Part shown: positions 7,895-15,333 of the stretch, piece after piece
Layout: every line of letters begins with the position of its first letter
Numbering within the stretch: position 1 is the first letter of the stretch
Source: Bacillus oleivorans
GTDB lineage: Bacteria > Bacillota > Bacilli > Bacillales > JC228
Length of the DNA: 64,000 nt
Direction of reading: 5' to 3'
Assembly: GCF_900207585.1 (NCBI RefSeq)
Contig: NZ_OAOP01000011.1
Location: 1 to 64,000 of the forward strand
The notes under the pieces: generated by a model
Told to the model about the DNA's origin: nothing
The model's input: the letters and a program-made list of their open reading frames with translations, nothing else
Database searches by the model: none
Program-made: the position numbers and the translations under genes

Positions 7895-9328
7895 TTATAC
7901 ACTAATGATTTGGTTGTTATCATTTAATTCGAAAGAGCCTTTATCTTTTAGGAATGAACAAATAACGTCGATAGCACGATCGTCATAGTACGTTTTGGAT
8001 TTCTCGCTTCCCTTCAATAATTGACCTCCTCCCCCTACCACTTTGTACGTTGCATGATTATCAAGTTCTTTTCCACCAACATACAAAGTTTGGATTCGTT
8101 GACCCCTGGGATTATACGGCTTGTATGTCATGGCAAGCCCTGAAGAGCGTAAAATATAGCCGCCTTTCTGCTCGAACGGATCCGCTGCAAAAACCATTTC
8201 TAAATTTGTCTCCATTATATCACGCAGTGCGTACCCCTCGACTTCAAGTGTAAACAAATTCGGGTTTGTTGGTATGATGCTGTTTAAGTCGTACATGGAC
8301 AGTGGGCCGGCTGCAATTGGCGGACCATACCTCCAACCATGGGAAAAGGCGATATCACAATCATAAGAATGCAAGTAAGCATCTGTAATGAGCTTGTCCA
8401 TCGGTGACTGCTCTAAGGTCATACGATGAAGGAGGGTATTCGTTTTACCAACTAAATGATTTATTTCCTCATTGAACGGTTCAACAGCAGATTTAACTAA
8501 ATCTTTCACATCCGGGTCCTCCTGCAAACCTTCATGGATATCGATCAGCCGATACTCAAAGTGGGATATGTTGCCACTCTCCAATGAGATATCCAACCGC
8601 CCCAAAAATGCAGAGTTCGACCCTGCCTGAACGACAATAGTACCATCTGCGATGATGGGGCGTGTTATCCGGTCGTGACTATGTCCCGAAAGAATGACAT
8701 CAATCCCTTTAACAATGGATGCCATCTTTACATCCAAGGGCAACCCTAAGTGACTTACAACAATAATAAGGTCTACTTGTCCTCGGAGCGTCTGGACAAT
8801 ATGGCTTACTTCTTCTATTCCAAGTGTGAAGGACAATCCTTTAGTAAAGTGATCCGGCATAGTCTGCTCTTCATAACCATATGTCAACCCTATGACACCA
8901 ACATCCATCCCTTCCATTTGGAATTCCCTATAAGGAATGAAAAATGGCTTTTTTGTATCATTATCACGAACATTGCATGCAAGCGTAGGGAAAGGCAGTT
9001 CACTAGTCAATTTTTTCAGCTGCTCTTTTCCATAAGCAAAATCCCAATTGCCCGGAACAAATCCATCTATTTCCATCTTTTTTAAGATAGGGATTAGTGC
9101 TTCCCCTTGGCTTTTAAGTAGTGGCAGCGTCCCGTGAAACAAATCGCCGCTGTCGAAGAATAAGACATTGTTTTGTTGCCTCTTTACGTTTTTCACGTAT
9201 TGGTTGATTCTCGCTAAACCACCTGCTTTTCTTAGCACCGGTTTACTTCCTTGCCAATAAAACTCATCATGCATATCTAAACAGCCATGCGAGTCATTTT
9301 GCTGAAAAATAGTTAACGTTTTTGCCAC
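7895..9328 (-). CDS. SoxB/5'-nucleotidase-like dinuclear metallophosphoesterase
   Basis: A 477-residue two-domain protein. The N-terminal calcineurin-like domain carries NDSHG, FDSGDLFHG, PGNWDFAYG, VSHLG and SGHSHD metal-binding motifs; the C-terminal domain has the HGWRYG...ADPFEQKGGYILR...GQRI pattern. GNWD in place of the GNHE of 5'-nucleotidases, and the C-terminal pattern, fit SoxB (thiosulfohydrolase) better than YunD or UshA. No signal peptide is seen, unlike periplasmic SoxB. GTG 9328 is chosen for its AGGAGG site; the upstream extension lacks one. It borders the sulfur island, but substrate and any sulfur role are inferred. Confidence 0.7.
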   Translation of the reverse strand: MAKTLTIFQQNDSHGCLDMHDEFYWQGSKPVLRKAGGLARINQYVKNVKRQQNNVLFFDSGDLFHGTLPLLKSQGEALIPILKKMEIDGFVPGNWDFAYGKEQLKKLTSELPFPTLACNVRDNDTKKPFFIPYREFQMEGMDVGVIGLTYGYEEQTMPDHFTKGLSFTLGIEEVSHIVQTLRGQVDLIIVVSHLGLPLDVKMASIVKGIDVILSGHSHDRITRPIIADGTIVVQAGSNSAFLGRLDISLESGNISHFEYRLIDIHEGLQEDPDVKDLVKSAVEPFNEEINHLVGKTNTLLHRMTLEQSPMDKLITDAYLHSYDCDIAFSHGWRYGPPIAAGPLSMYDLNSIIPTNPNLFTLEVEGYALRDIMETNLEMVFAADPFEQKGGYILRSSGLAMTYKPYNPRGQRIQTLYVGGKELDNHATYKVVGGGGQLLKGSEKSKTYYDDRAIDVICSFLKDKGSFELNDNNQIISV

Positions 9329-9409
9329 GGTATCCCTCCTGATTATTCCGCTATTTATACACATATACCCGGTAGTCTTTTCGATCCTAAACATTTATCC
9401 ATTTAATTT

Positions 9410-9453
9410 ATCTGGAAGAAAGTAGACTACAATTATGCTTCTTTCTTCCAGAT
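9410..9453. repeat. 13-bp inverted repeat with 18-bp loop
   Basis: ATCTGGAAGAAAG and its exact complement flank 18 bases, 80 bp upstream of the SoxB-like gene. There is no T tract on either strand, so it is more likely an operator or leader structure than a terminator. Confidence 0.4.
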
Positions 9454-9620
9454 ACAGCGGAAGCAGAAATACATAGAGCACAAAAAAGCAAAAGAATTCT
9501 CTAACAGCTCTTTAAGTACTGAATCAGAAAACAACTTAGGAAATAGGTGTAATCAAAGTTATAAATGTAGGTATTGATGAAACATATGTGATAGTACCAA
9601 CAGAATAATTAATAATTCAG

Positions 9621-9650
9621 AAGGGAGGTTGCAAACAATCTCCCTTTTTT
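9621..9650 (+). terminator. Plus-strand terminator without an intact upstream gene
   Basis: AAGGGAGGTTG pairs imperfectly with CAATCTCCCTT and is followed by TTTTTT. The plus strand upstream (9455-9618) has only broken frames, for example one ending VGIDETYVIVPTE, so this may be the terminator of a decayed gene. It can also end transcription of the converging methyltransferase. Confidence 0.6.
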
Positions 9651-10250
9651 CTATTGCGATTTTTGACCGACAAATTGTATGACATGGGACAACCCATTAT
9701 GCAGTTCTCCTTCATGGCGCACAACCTCACCCATAAAAAAGTGAATGATTTTCCAATCTGAGAAGGTTTCTAAAAACTCTTCCGGTTTATATAAAAGATT
9801 TACATCTTTCGGACCACCACTTTCATACGGTAGTTGATAATGGGAATAAACCTCGGTGATATAGAACCCCCCAGGCTTAACCGCTTCCTTTACTCCCAAA
9901 AGAGTTTTCTTTCGAAGTTCTTCAGGAAAATGGCCAAAAATACATACAATCTCATCCCATTTGTTTTTACTCCAGTTTGCATTGTTCAAGTCTATAAGTT
10001 CCGTTGAAAGAGCTACGCCTTTTTCTTTTGCAAGATGTTCTGTTTTAGCTAACCCGGACTCAGCGTAATCCCAAGAAGTGACTTCCATACCCTGTTCAGC
10101 TAAAAACACAGCATTTCTCCCCTCTCCTTCTGCAATGGCCAATGCTGTGCCTGTTGGATTCAATTTTTTGTGTACGTCCTCTAAAAATACATTTGGATTT
10201 TTACCGTATACATACTGTTCTTTTTCAAAACGCGTGTTCCAATGGTTCAA
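9651..10250 (-). CDS. Class I SAM-dependent methyltransferase, TehB-like
   Basis: About 199 residues with the Rossmann motif AIAEGEGRNAVFLAEQG (SAM glycine loop, about 38-55), an acidic post-strand-2 segment and the VKPGGFYITEVYS motif after strand 5. It resembles the TehB/thiol-methyltransferase branch that acts on small soft nucleophiles such as tellurite, selenite or thiols. TTG 10250 has an AAAGGG site at good spacing; GTG 10259 abuts that site. Substrate unknown; the sulfur neighbourhood is suggestive only. Confidence 0.75.
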   Translation of the reverse strand: MNHWNTRFEKEQYVYGKNPNVFLEDVHKKLNPTGTALAIAEGEGRNAVFLAEQGMEVTSWDYAESGLAKTEHLAKEKGVALSTELIDLNNANWSKNKWDEIVCIFGHFPEELRKKTLLGVKEAVKPGGFYITEVYSHYQLPYESGGPKDVNLLYKPEEFLETFSDWKIIHFFMGEVVRHEGELHNGLSHVIQFVGQKSQ

Positions 10251-10433
10251 TTTTGTCACCCTTTCATTTTTCTTAGGTTCGACGCTATCTTCATAAGAAT
10301 TATATGAATAATAAACTCAAATTACTGATGTCAAAACTGGCAGATATCATCATCTTACCCTGTTTATGAACATTTTAATGTTTGCTCCCGACTTTAAAAG
10401 TAAATACTTAATGTGAAAGGGAGTGAAAAACTA

Positions 10434-10823
10434 ATGGAATTTCATTACACAGTAAAAACTTCAAAATCGATTCAAGAAACCTTTTCTTCCTTAGAGGAAA
10501 ATTTAAAAAGTAATAAGTTTGGTGTCCTTTGGCATTTAGACCTTACTGCAAAGCTAAATGAAAAAGGCGTGGACAGCTTTACAAGACCCTTTCACATACT
10601 TGAGGTCTGCAATCCTGTCGAAGCTGCTAAAGTGTTGAGTGTTGATCCAATAGTCGGTTACTTCCTGCCGTGTAAAATTGCTGTATATGAAAGTGACGGG
10701 GAAACAGCTATCGGTTTACCCAAACCGTCTGCACTCGTCAGCATGTTAGATAATGATGAATTAAAACAAATTGCATCTGAAATCGAAAAAACCCTTATTG
10801 GTGTTTTGGATCAGAGTATATAA
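10434..10823 (+). CDS. DUF302-family protein
   Basis: A 129-residue protein with the DUF302 pattern: an N-terminal KTSKSIQET strand-helix, the conserved LEVCNPVEAAKVL and GYFLPCKIAVYE segments with one cysteine each, and a short C-terminal helix. The family often sits beside rhodanese and sulfur-transfer genes; biochemical function is unknown. AAAGGGAG lies before ATG 10434; the upstream GTG overlaps that site. Divergent from the methyltransferase and convergent with the sulfur operon. Confidence 0.8.
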   Translation: MEFHYTVKTSKSIQETFSSLEENLKSNKFGVLWHLDLTAKLNEKGVDSFTRPFHILEVCNPVEAAKVLSVDPIVGYFLPCKIAVYESDGETAIGLPKPSALVSMLDNDELKQIASEIEKTLIGVLDQSI

Positions 10824-10828
10824 TTTAA

Positions 10829-10854
10829 GGCTCCAGATTTCATATCTAGAGCCT
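10829..10854. terminator. Hairpin between converging DUF302 and TauE genes
   Basis: AGGCTC-AGATTTCATATCT-GAGCCT forms a compact stem between two converging stop codons. The T tract is weak, so it may act as a bidirectional pause or terminator. Confidence 0.45.
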
Positions 10855-10866
10855 GCTTTACTCTAA

Positions 10867-11643
10867 TTATAAAATATCCAGCCAAGTTTTGATGGCTGTG
10901 CCTAAAATCAGGACTGCTAATACTCCCTGCAGTATTTTTGTGTCCATTTTGCTTCCCGCTTTAGCACCAAGTGGGGCCGCAATAATACTTGCAATTATCA
11001 TGATGATTGCAGGACCGTATTCGATTTGTCCAGTCATTATTTTACCAGCAGTTCCCCCAATGGAAGAAATGAAAGTCACGGCTAAGCTTGTAGCGATCGT
11101 CATCCGTGTAGGGATTTTTAAAACTACAAGCATGATCGGTACTAAGAGGAAACCTCCTGCGGCTCCTACGATTCCCGATCCAACCCCTACAATCAGGGCT
11201 AATATCGCTGCCAGCGGTTTGTTGAATGTGACTTCATTCAAAGGTTTGTCGTCAATCTGCTTTTTAGGAATGAACATCATAACTGCTGCTATCAATGCCA
11301 ATATCCCATACACAAGGTTTACTCCGTCTTCCGGTAACGCTTTTGAACCAAAGCTTCCGATTAAGCTACCGATTAAGATGGCAACTCCCATATAGATGAT
11401 CAGCGACTTATTCAAGTATCCACCTTTTCGATATGCCCATACTCCCGCGATTGAGGCAAATAGCACTTGAATAGCACTTATTCCGGAGACTTCATGGGCA
11501 GTAAATGCAGCTATACCGAAAAGTGGAGGAACATATAACAGCATAGGATATTTAATGATGGAACCGCCCACACCGACCATGCCGGAAATGAAGGAACCGA
11601 TAAAACCAATCAGGAATATAACGACAAGGAATGTTAAATCCAT
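10867..11643 (-). CDS. TauE/SafE (TSUP) sulfite or organosulfonate exporter
   Basis: A 258-residue membrane protein with about eight hydrophobic helices and the repeated glycine-rich TSUP signature near the start of each half ([16 protein letters not shown] and [16 protein letters not shown]). TSUP carriers move sulfite, thiosulfate or sulfonates. In cst-type operons (S. aureus cstR-tauE-cstA-cstB) this exporter removes sulfite made by persulfide oxidation. It is the last gene of the minus-strand sulfur cluster, 73 bp after the rhodanese-MBL gene. Confidence 0.85.
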   Translation of the reverse strand: MDLTFLVVIFLIGFIGSFISGMVGVGGSIIKYPMLLYVPPLFGIAAFTAHEVSGISAIQVLFASIAGVWAYRKGGYLNKSLIIYMGVAILIGSLIGSFGSKALPEDGVNLVYGILALIAAVMMFIPKKQIDDKPLNEVTFNKPLAAILALIVGVGSGIVGAAGGFLLVPIMLVVLKIPTRMTIATSLAVTFISSIGGTAGKIMTGQIEYGPAIIMIIASIIAAPLGAKAGSKMDTKILQGVLAVLILGTAIKTWLDIL

Positions 11644-11681
11644 CGAGGACCTCCCCCTTCTTCATTTTTGTTTAAAAGTAG

Positions 11682-11706
11682 AATGGGACCTTATACGGTC
11701 CCATTT
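11682..11706 (-). terminator. Weak hairpin between sulfurtransferase and TauE genes
   Basis: AATGGGACC pairs with GGTCCCATT around a six-base loop. The minus strand continues with only a short T-rich stretch, so it may be a leaky terminator that lowers exporter expression relative to the enzyme. Confidence 0.5.
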
Positions 11707-11716
11707 CAATGATGAC

Positions 11717-12844
11717 TTACCTTACAGCACAACGGTTTGGTCCAATTTCCATCTCACGTTGCTTTTCTTCATCAGGAGAAATTTTCCCCATGTTTGTTTG
11801 TCGAATTTCTTGATACGCGTTTGGCTGGGGCGGCAAGTTTTCTGTAACCAGCTTACGGAATTCAGATTCGTCTTCAATTTGTAGCCCATGGTTTTCCTTG
11901 AATAGATTTCCCAATTTAGCGGCAACACTGCCATCATCATTTAATTCTTCTATAATCATGAAGTGAGCAGGAAGAACAACAAGCTCTCCTGACAACTCCC
12001 GATATTTGTTATAAAGACTATTACGCAAATCCCCAACCCAGTCTTCGGCCATTCCAGCCAAATCAGGGCGACCAATTGAGTCAATAAACAAGATATCACC
12101 GGTCATCAAATACTGATTATCTACAATGAATGAAGTAGACCCGATTGTATGACCAGGAGTATAAAGCGCACTAATGTCAATTTTACTTGACCCAATCGTC
12201 ACAGAATCCCCGTCATTCAAAGGACGATACTCGAATGTCACTTCTTCCGCATCCTTTGGTGGAAGCCAATACGTTGCCCCCGTTTGTTCTGCAATGATTC
12301 TTCCACCAGAAATATGGTCGGCGTGAAGATGGGTATCAAATACATGAACAATTTTTGCGTTAATTCTCTTTGCAAAATCAATATATACATCCGTCATACG
12401 AGTCGTATCGATTAATGCCGCCTCACCATTAGATACAACCATATAGGATAGACAGCCTTTTCCAATACGGACGAACTGGTACAGTTCTCCGCCGTCTTTC
12501 AAATCGCTGATTTTAACAGGCTCCAAGTGTTCGCTCCATGCTTTCATGCCGCCTTTTAAGTAAGCAACATCCAAACCTGCATCTGAAAGCATCTCAGCAA
12601 TCATCACTGAAGAACCCTCCTTCGCACAAACAACTAATATATCCTTGTTAGAGGGAAGCTGATCCATGATTTCCTCTACTCCATCAAGAAGATCGAAGTA
12701 AGGGATGTTCAAATGGACAATATTCTCTCCTTCAATTTTCCAATCTGAGAATTCGGTTTGGTTACGAACATCCAAGATGAACAGCTCTTCTTTGTTAAAG
12801 ATTTTTTGTGCAACCACTTCTGAACTCCAAGATTTAATCGTCAT
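11717..12844 (-). CDS. Rhodanese-metallo-beta-lactamase fusion (persulfide dioxygenase type)
   Basis: A 375-residue fusion. Residues 8-108 are a rhodanese domain with catalytic C73 (VVCAKEGSS). Residues 120-330 are a metallo-beta-lactamase domain with THLHADH (H172, H174, D176, H177), [15 protein letters not shown] and LPAHF, the layout of iron-dependent persulfide dioxygenases (ETHE1/CstB type). Expected role: oxidise low-molecular-weight persulfides to sulfite or thiosulfate. Domain order is rhodanese first, unlike S. aureus CstB. A CstR-type operator lies directly upstream at 12849-12864, implying its own induced promoter. Confidence 0.85.
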   Translation of the reverse strand: MTIKSWSSEVVAQKIFNKEELFILDVRNQTEFSDWKIEGENIVHLNIPYFDLLDGVEEIMDQLPSNKDILVVCAKEGSSVMIAEMLSDAGLDVAYLKGGMKAWSEHLEPVKISDLKDGGELYQFVRIGKGCLSYMVVSNGEAALIDTTRMTDVYIDFAKRINAKIVHVFDTHLHADHISGGRIIAEQTGATYWLPPKDAEEVTFEYRPLNDGDSVTIGSSKIDISALYTPGHTIGSTSFIVDNQYLMTGDILFIDSIGRPDLAGMAEDWVGDLRNSLYNKYRELSGELVVLPAHFMIIEELNDDGSVAAKLGNLFKENHGLQIEDESEFRKLVTENLPPQPNAYQEIRQTNMGKISPDEEKQREMEIGPNRCAVR

Positions 12845-12848
12845 ATTA

Positions 12849-12864
12849 TTACCCCCTTGGGTAT
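12849..12864. promoter_or_regulatory. CstR-type operator 1 (rhodanese-MBL promoter)
   Basis: TTACCC-CCTT-GGGTAT, a 16-bp inverted repeat in the ATACCC-N4-GGGTAT pattern shared by four sites in this cluster. It lies a few bases upstream of the rhodanese-MBL start. Confidence 0.75.
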
Positions 12865-12886
12865 ATTTTTATTTTTAAAAATTTCC

Positions 12887-13282
12887 TTAGAACGTCAATG
12901 ACACGTCTGCATTCTTCGCGAAGTCAAGGAATGTCACAGCTCCGCCTACTTCAACTCCATCAACAAATGCATCTTTTTCAAGTCCCATAACATCTATTGT
13001 CATTTGACAGCCGATAAATGTAACGCCCAAGTCTTGTGCCATTTCAATCAATTCAGGAATTGCCGGAACGTTCGCTTTCGCAAATCCTTCTGCCAAATGC
13101 TCTCTACCAGCTGGCATTGGAAGCTGATGGCTTGCTTGTTTGTGAATTAAATTCAGACCTTCAAATGTGAAAAAGATTTTTACTTCCATGTCTGTTGCTG
13201 CTGCAGCAGTTGCAATATTGAATACCTTGTATGCATCAAACATTCCACCGTTACTTGCAATAATCGCTACTTTTTTACCCAT
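12887..13282 (-). CDS. DsrE/DsrF-family sulfur carrier protein
   Basis: A 131-residue protein with the DsrE fold: N-terminal KKVAIIASNGGMFDAYK, an IFFTFEGL strand, and the FIGCQMTIDVMG loop carrying the likely persulfide cysteine C92. It resembles B. subtilis YrkE. DsrE proteins accept sulfane sulfur from TusA and rhodanese partners. It lies 15 bp after the TusA-rhodanese fusion and just before an operator, so it is probably the last gene of that transcript. Confidence 0.85.
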   Translation of the reverse strand: MGKKVAIIASNGGMFDAYKVFNIATAAAATDMEVKIFFTFEGLNLIHKQASHQLPMPAGREHLAEGFAKANVPAIPELIEMAQDLGVTFIGCQMTIDVMGLEKDAFVDGVEVGGAVTFLDFAKNADVSLTF

Positions 13283-13297
13283 TTTAAATTCCTCCTA

Positions 13298-13879
13298 TTA
13301 ATTGCTTTCGTTTTTATTGTTCATTTCGCCTGTCCATTCGGACATGCCAGGTACCACATTGTATACTTTGCCGTAGCCTTTTTCAGCGAGCTTTTGTGCT
13401 GCTAAGTCACTACGATTCCCGGTACGGCATACCACGTAGATTTCATGTTCTTTATTTAACTCTTCCAACCGGTTTTCCAAATCACCCAATGGGATGGAGA
13501 TTGCATTCGGAATATGGTTGAATGCATACTCCGCTTCTTCTCGAACGTCAATGATCGTGTATTGGCCATCCTCACCCAGTTTGGATAGAAGATCATCATT
13601 GCTAATTACATTCGGATGTTTCTTTTCGCTCAGTTCTTCGTTTGCAGATTTCCGGATATAATGCTTGAGCAGGTGTCCTTCTTCTATAGTTCCAATATAA
13701 TGGTGACCAGAGTTTTCAGCCCATGCTCTTAAATCTGCCGTTGAACCTTTATCAGTTGCCTGAATTTCTAATACATGACCTTCAGGAAGATTAGTAATGG
13801 CTTTTTTCGTTTTCACGATCGGCATTGGGCATGCCAATCCTTTTACATCCAATATTTCGTTTGCATCAATAGAATTCAT
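13298..13879 (-). CDS. TusA-rhodanese fusion protein, YrkF-like
   Basis: A 193-residue fusion of two sulfur carriers. Residues 8-76 are TusA-like (LACPMPIVKT, C17); residues 92-190 are a rhodanese domain with the active loop VCRTGNRS (C151). The arrangement matches B. subtilis YrkF and S. aureus CstA, which relay persulfide sulfur between cysteines. Ribosome site GGAGG before the ATG. It shares the operon with a stand-alone rhodanese upstream and DsrE downstream. Confidence 0.9.
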   Translation of the reverse strand: MNSIDANEILDVKGLACPMPIVKTKKAITNLPEGHVLEIQATDKGSTADLRAWAENSGHHYIGTIEEGHLLKHYIRKSANEELSEKKHPNVISNDDLLSKLGEDGQYTIIDVREEAEYAFNHIPNAISIPLGDLENRLEELNKEHEIYVVCRTGNRSDLAAQKLAEKGYGKVYNVVPGMSEWTGEMNNKNESN

Positions 13880-13921
13880 ATTTTCTCCTCCTTCACTTAA
13901 GGTTGAAATTAGCTGAGTAGA

Positions 13922-14218
13922 TTATTCCGTTTCGCCTTCCCATTCAAGCATTCCGCCAGTCATATTCGTTACATTGTAGCCTTGGCCTTCAAGGAATTGT
14001 GTAGCACGACCACTCCGGCCGCCGGAACGGCAAACCATGATGTACTCTTTTGTTTTTTCCAATTCGCTCATACGGAATTCAACTAATCCTAATGGGATGT
14101 TAACCGCTCCAGGAATTTTACCTGCAGCAACTTCTTCCACTTCACGTACATCAATGATATTCAATTCTTTTCCTTGTATTAATAGGTTTTCTACCTCTTT
14201 TGGTGTAATTTCCTTCAT
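13922..14218 (-). CDS. Single-domain rhodanese
   Basis: A 98-residue sulfurtransferase: one rhodanese domain with IIDVRE at the start and the active loop MVCRSGGRS (C63). The loop length fits thiosulfate- or persulfide-using enzymes. Cytoplasmic, no signal. It follows a membrane-linked rhodanese after 15 bp and precedes the TusA-rhodanese fusion. Confidence 0.9.
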   Translation of the reverse strand: MKEITPKEVENLLIQGKELNIIDVREVEEVAAGKIPGAVNIPLGLVEFRMSELEKTKEYIMVCRSGGRSGRATQFLEGQGYNVTNMTGGMLEWEGETE

Positions 14219-14233
14219 CCTGACTTCCTCCTT

Positions 14234-14587
14234 TTATGATCTCCAGGCGCTCATTCCACCACGGACATTTGTTACTGATTTAAATCCGGACTTCTTCAAT
14301 TGTTTACTTGCCTGGCTGCTTCTCATACCGCTTTGGCAAATGACAACCACTTCCTTCTCTTTAGAAAGGGATTCTGTTTTTTGTGGCAGCTGGTTAAGTG
14401 GGATATTCTCGAACTCACGGATATGGTTCGCTTTATATTCCCCTTGAGTTCGGACATCAATGAATTGCTTGTTTTTATCCGTTAGTACATTCTTTAGTTC
14501 TTCTGTTGTAATCTGCTTGACACCTTTCGACGGCATAAAGCGAAGCGCAACCAGAATTACCACGACCCCAATGACTGTATATTCCAT
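14234..14587 (-). CDS. Membrane-anchored rhodanese, YqhL-like
   Basis: A 117-residue protein: an N-terminal hydrophobic helix (residues 3-17), then a rhodanese domain with FIDVRTQGEY and active loop VICQSGMRS (C84). ATG 14587 is chosen because an AGGGGGG site lies eight bases before it; the GTG at 14596 overlaps the site. The anchor would place sulfur transfer at the inner membrane face. First gene after operator 2. Confidence 0.85.
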   Translation of the reverse strand: MEYTVIGVVVILVALRFMPSKGVKQITTEELKNVLTDKNKQFIDVRTQGEYKANHIREFENIPLNQLPQKTESLSKEKEVVVICQSGMRSSQASKQLKKSGFKSVTNVRGGMSAWRS

Positions 14588-14604
14588 GAAAATCACCCCC
14601 CTTT

Positions 14605-14620
14605 TTACCCTACAGGGTAT
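14605..14620. promoter_or_regulatory. CstR-type operator 2 (rhodanese promoter)
   Basis: TTACCC-TACA-GGGTAT, matching the other three sites. It lies 18 bp upstream of the membrane rhodanese start. Confidence 0.75.
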
Positions 14621-14637
14621 ATTTTAGTCAAAAAAAA

Positions 14638-14865
14638 TTATGCTTTTTTAATGTGGAACTTTAAAACACCATCGTTCTCTTCATGGCTCAATAATTCATG
14701 ACCTCCGGACTTAGCCCAAGCAGTCAAATCGTTAAGCGCACCTTTGTCTGTAGCAAGCACTTCAAGAACTTCACCAGAATTCATGCCGTCCATTGCCTTT
14801 TTAGTTTTTACAATCGGCATAGGGCAAGCTAATCCTTTTGCATCCAACGTTTTTGTAACTTCCAT
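14638..14865 (-). CDS. tusA: TusA-family sulfurtransferase
   Basis: A 75-residue protein of normal TusA length with LACPMPIVKTKK (active C14) and the GEVLEVLATDKGAL strand-helix. It carries sulfane sulfur as a persulfide and hands it to rhodanese or DsrE partners. Operator 3 lies 28 bp upstream and operator 2 just downstream, so it can be transcribed as a single gene under CstR. Confidence 0.9.
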   Translation of the reverse strand: MEVTKTLDAKGLACPMPIVKTKKAMDGMNSGEVLEVLATDKGALNDLTAWAKSGGHELLSHEENDGVLKFHIKKA

Positions 14866-14892
14866 TTTCCATTCCTCCTAAGTTTTATTTTA

Positions 14893-14908
14893 ATACCCCT
14901 ATGGGTAT
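14893..14908. promoter_or_regulatory. CstR-type operator 3 (tusA promoter)
   Basis: ATACCC-CTAT-GGGTAT, the most symmetric of the four sites, between cstR and tusA. Confidence 0.8.
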
Positions 14909-14946
14909 ATTAGACGATAAAAAAAGGAATGTCAACACTCCTGTTT

Positions 14947-15216
14947 TTATCTACTCTTAACTAACAGATTTACTGCTTCTTTAATATAGTCATCTTTGTT
15001 TAACCCGTTTTCTTCAGCTTTCATCACACACTCGACCAGGTTTGAACTTACAATCACTCCCACTGTACGATCTACAGCGGAACGAACTGCCGATAGCTGG
15101 GTTACTACGTCTTTGCAATCTTTGTTCTCTTCCATCATTTTTAAAATACCACGTAATTGGCCTTCCATTCGTTTAATACGGTTTTTCATTTGATCATTAT
15201 ATTCCAATGTTGTCAC
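14947..15216 (-). CDS. cstR: CsoR/RcnR-family repressor, CstR type (persulfide sensor)
   Basis: An 89-residue all-helical repressor. Cysteines are C34 (NKDCKDV) and C63 (NLVECVM). In copper-sensing CsoR a histidine sits four residues before the second cysteine; here that position is N59, the replacement typical of CstR, which senses per- and polysulfides by cross-linking its two cysteines. Operators of the expected ATACCC-N4-GGGTAT type lie on both sides of the gene and at two more promoters in the cluster, so autoregulation and control of the sulfur genes are likely. Confidence 0.88.
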   Translation of the reverse strand: MTTLEYNDQMKNRIKRMEGQLRGILKMMEENKDCKDVVTQLSAVRSAVDRTVGVIVSSNLVECVMKAEENGLNKDDYIKEAVNLLVKSR

Positions 15217-15250
15217 CTCTCCATTTACTCTATCCTATAATCCACATTAT

Positions 15251-15266
15251 ATACCCACGAGGGTAT
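15251..15266. promoter_or_regulatory. CstR-type operator 4 (cstR promoter)
   Basis: ATACCC-ACGA-GGGTAT, 34 bp upstream of the cstR start, supporting autoregulation. Confidence 0.75.
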
Positions 15267-15333
15267 AACGTCAAGAGAGGTTGAGTAATCACACCCCATC
15301 TCTTTAGAACATTGAATATTGGGGTTGATCCGG

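Noticed and set aside
10889-11395. 168-codon plus-strand frame opposite the TauE/SafE gene
   Set aside because: It is the antisense of the membrane protein gene, has no ribosome site, and shows the Pro/Ala/Ile-rich composition typical of such shadows.
14947-15216. Copper-sensing CsoR
   Set aside because: The histidine of the Cys-His-Cys copper site is Asn59, no copA/copZ genes are near, and the neighbours are sulfur-transfer genes.
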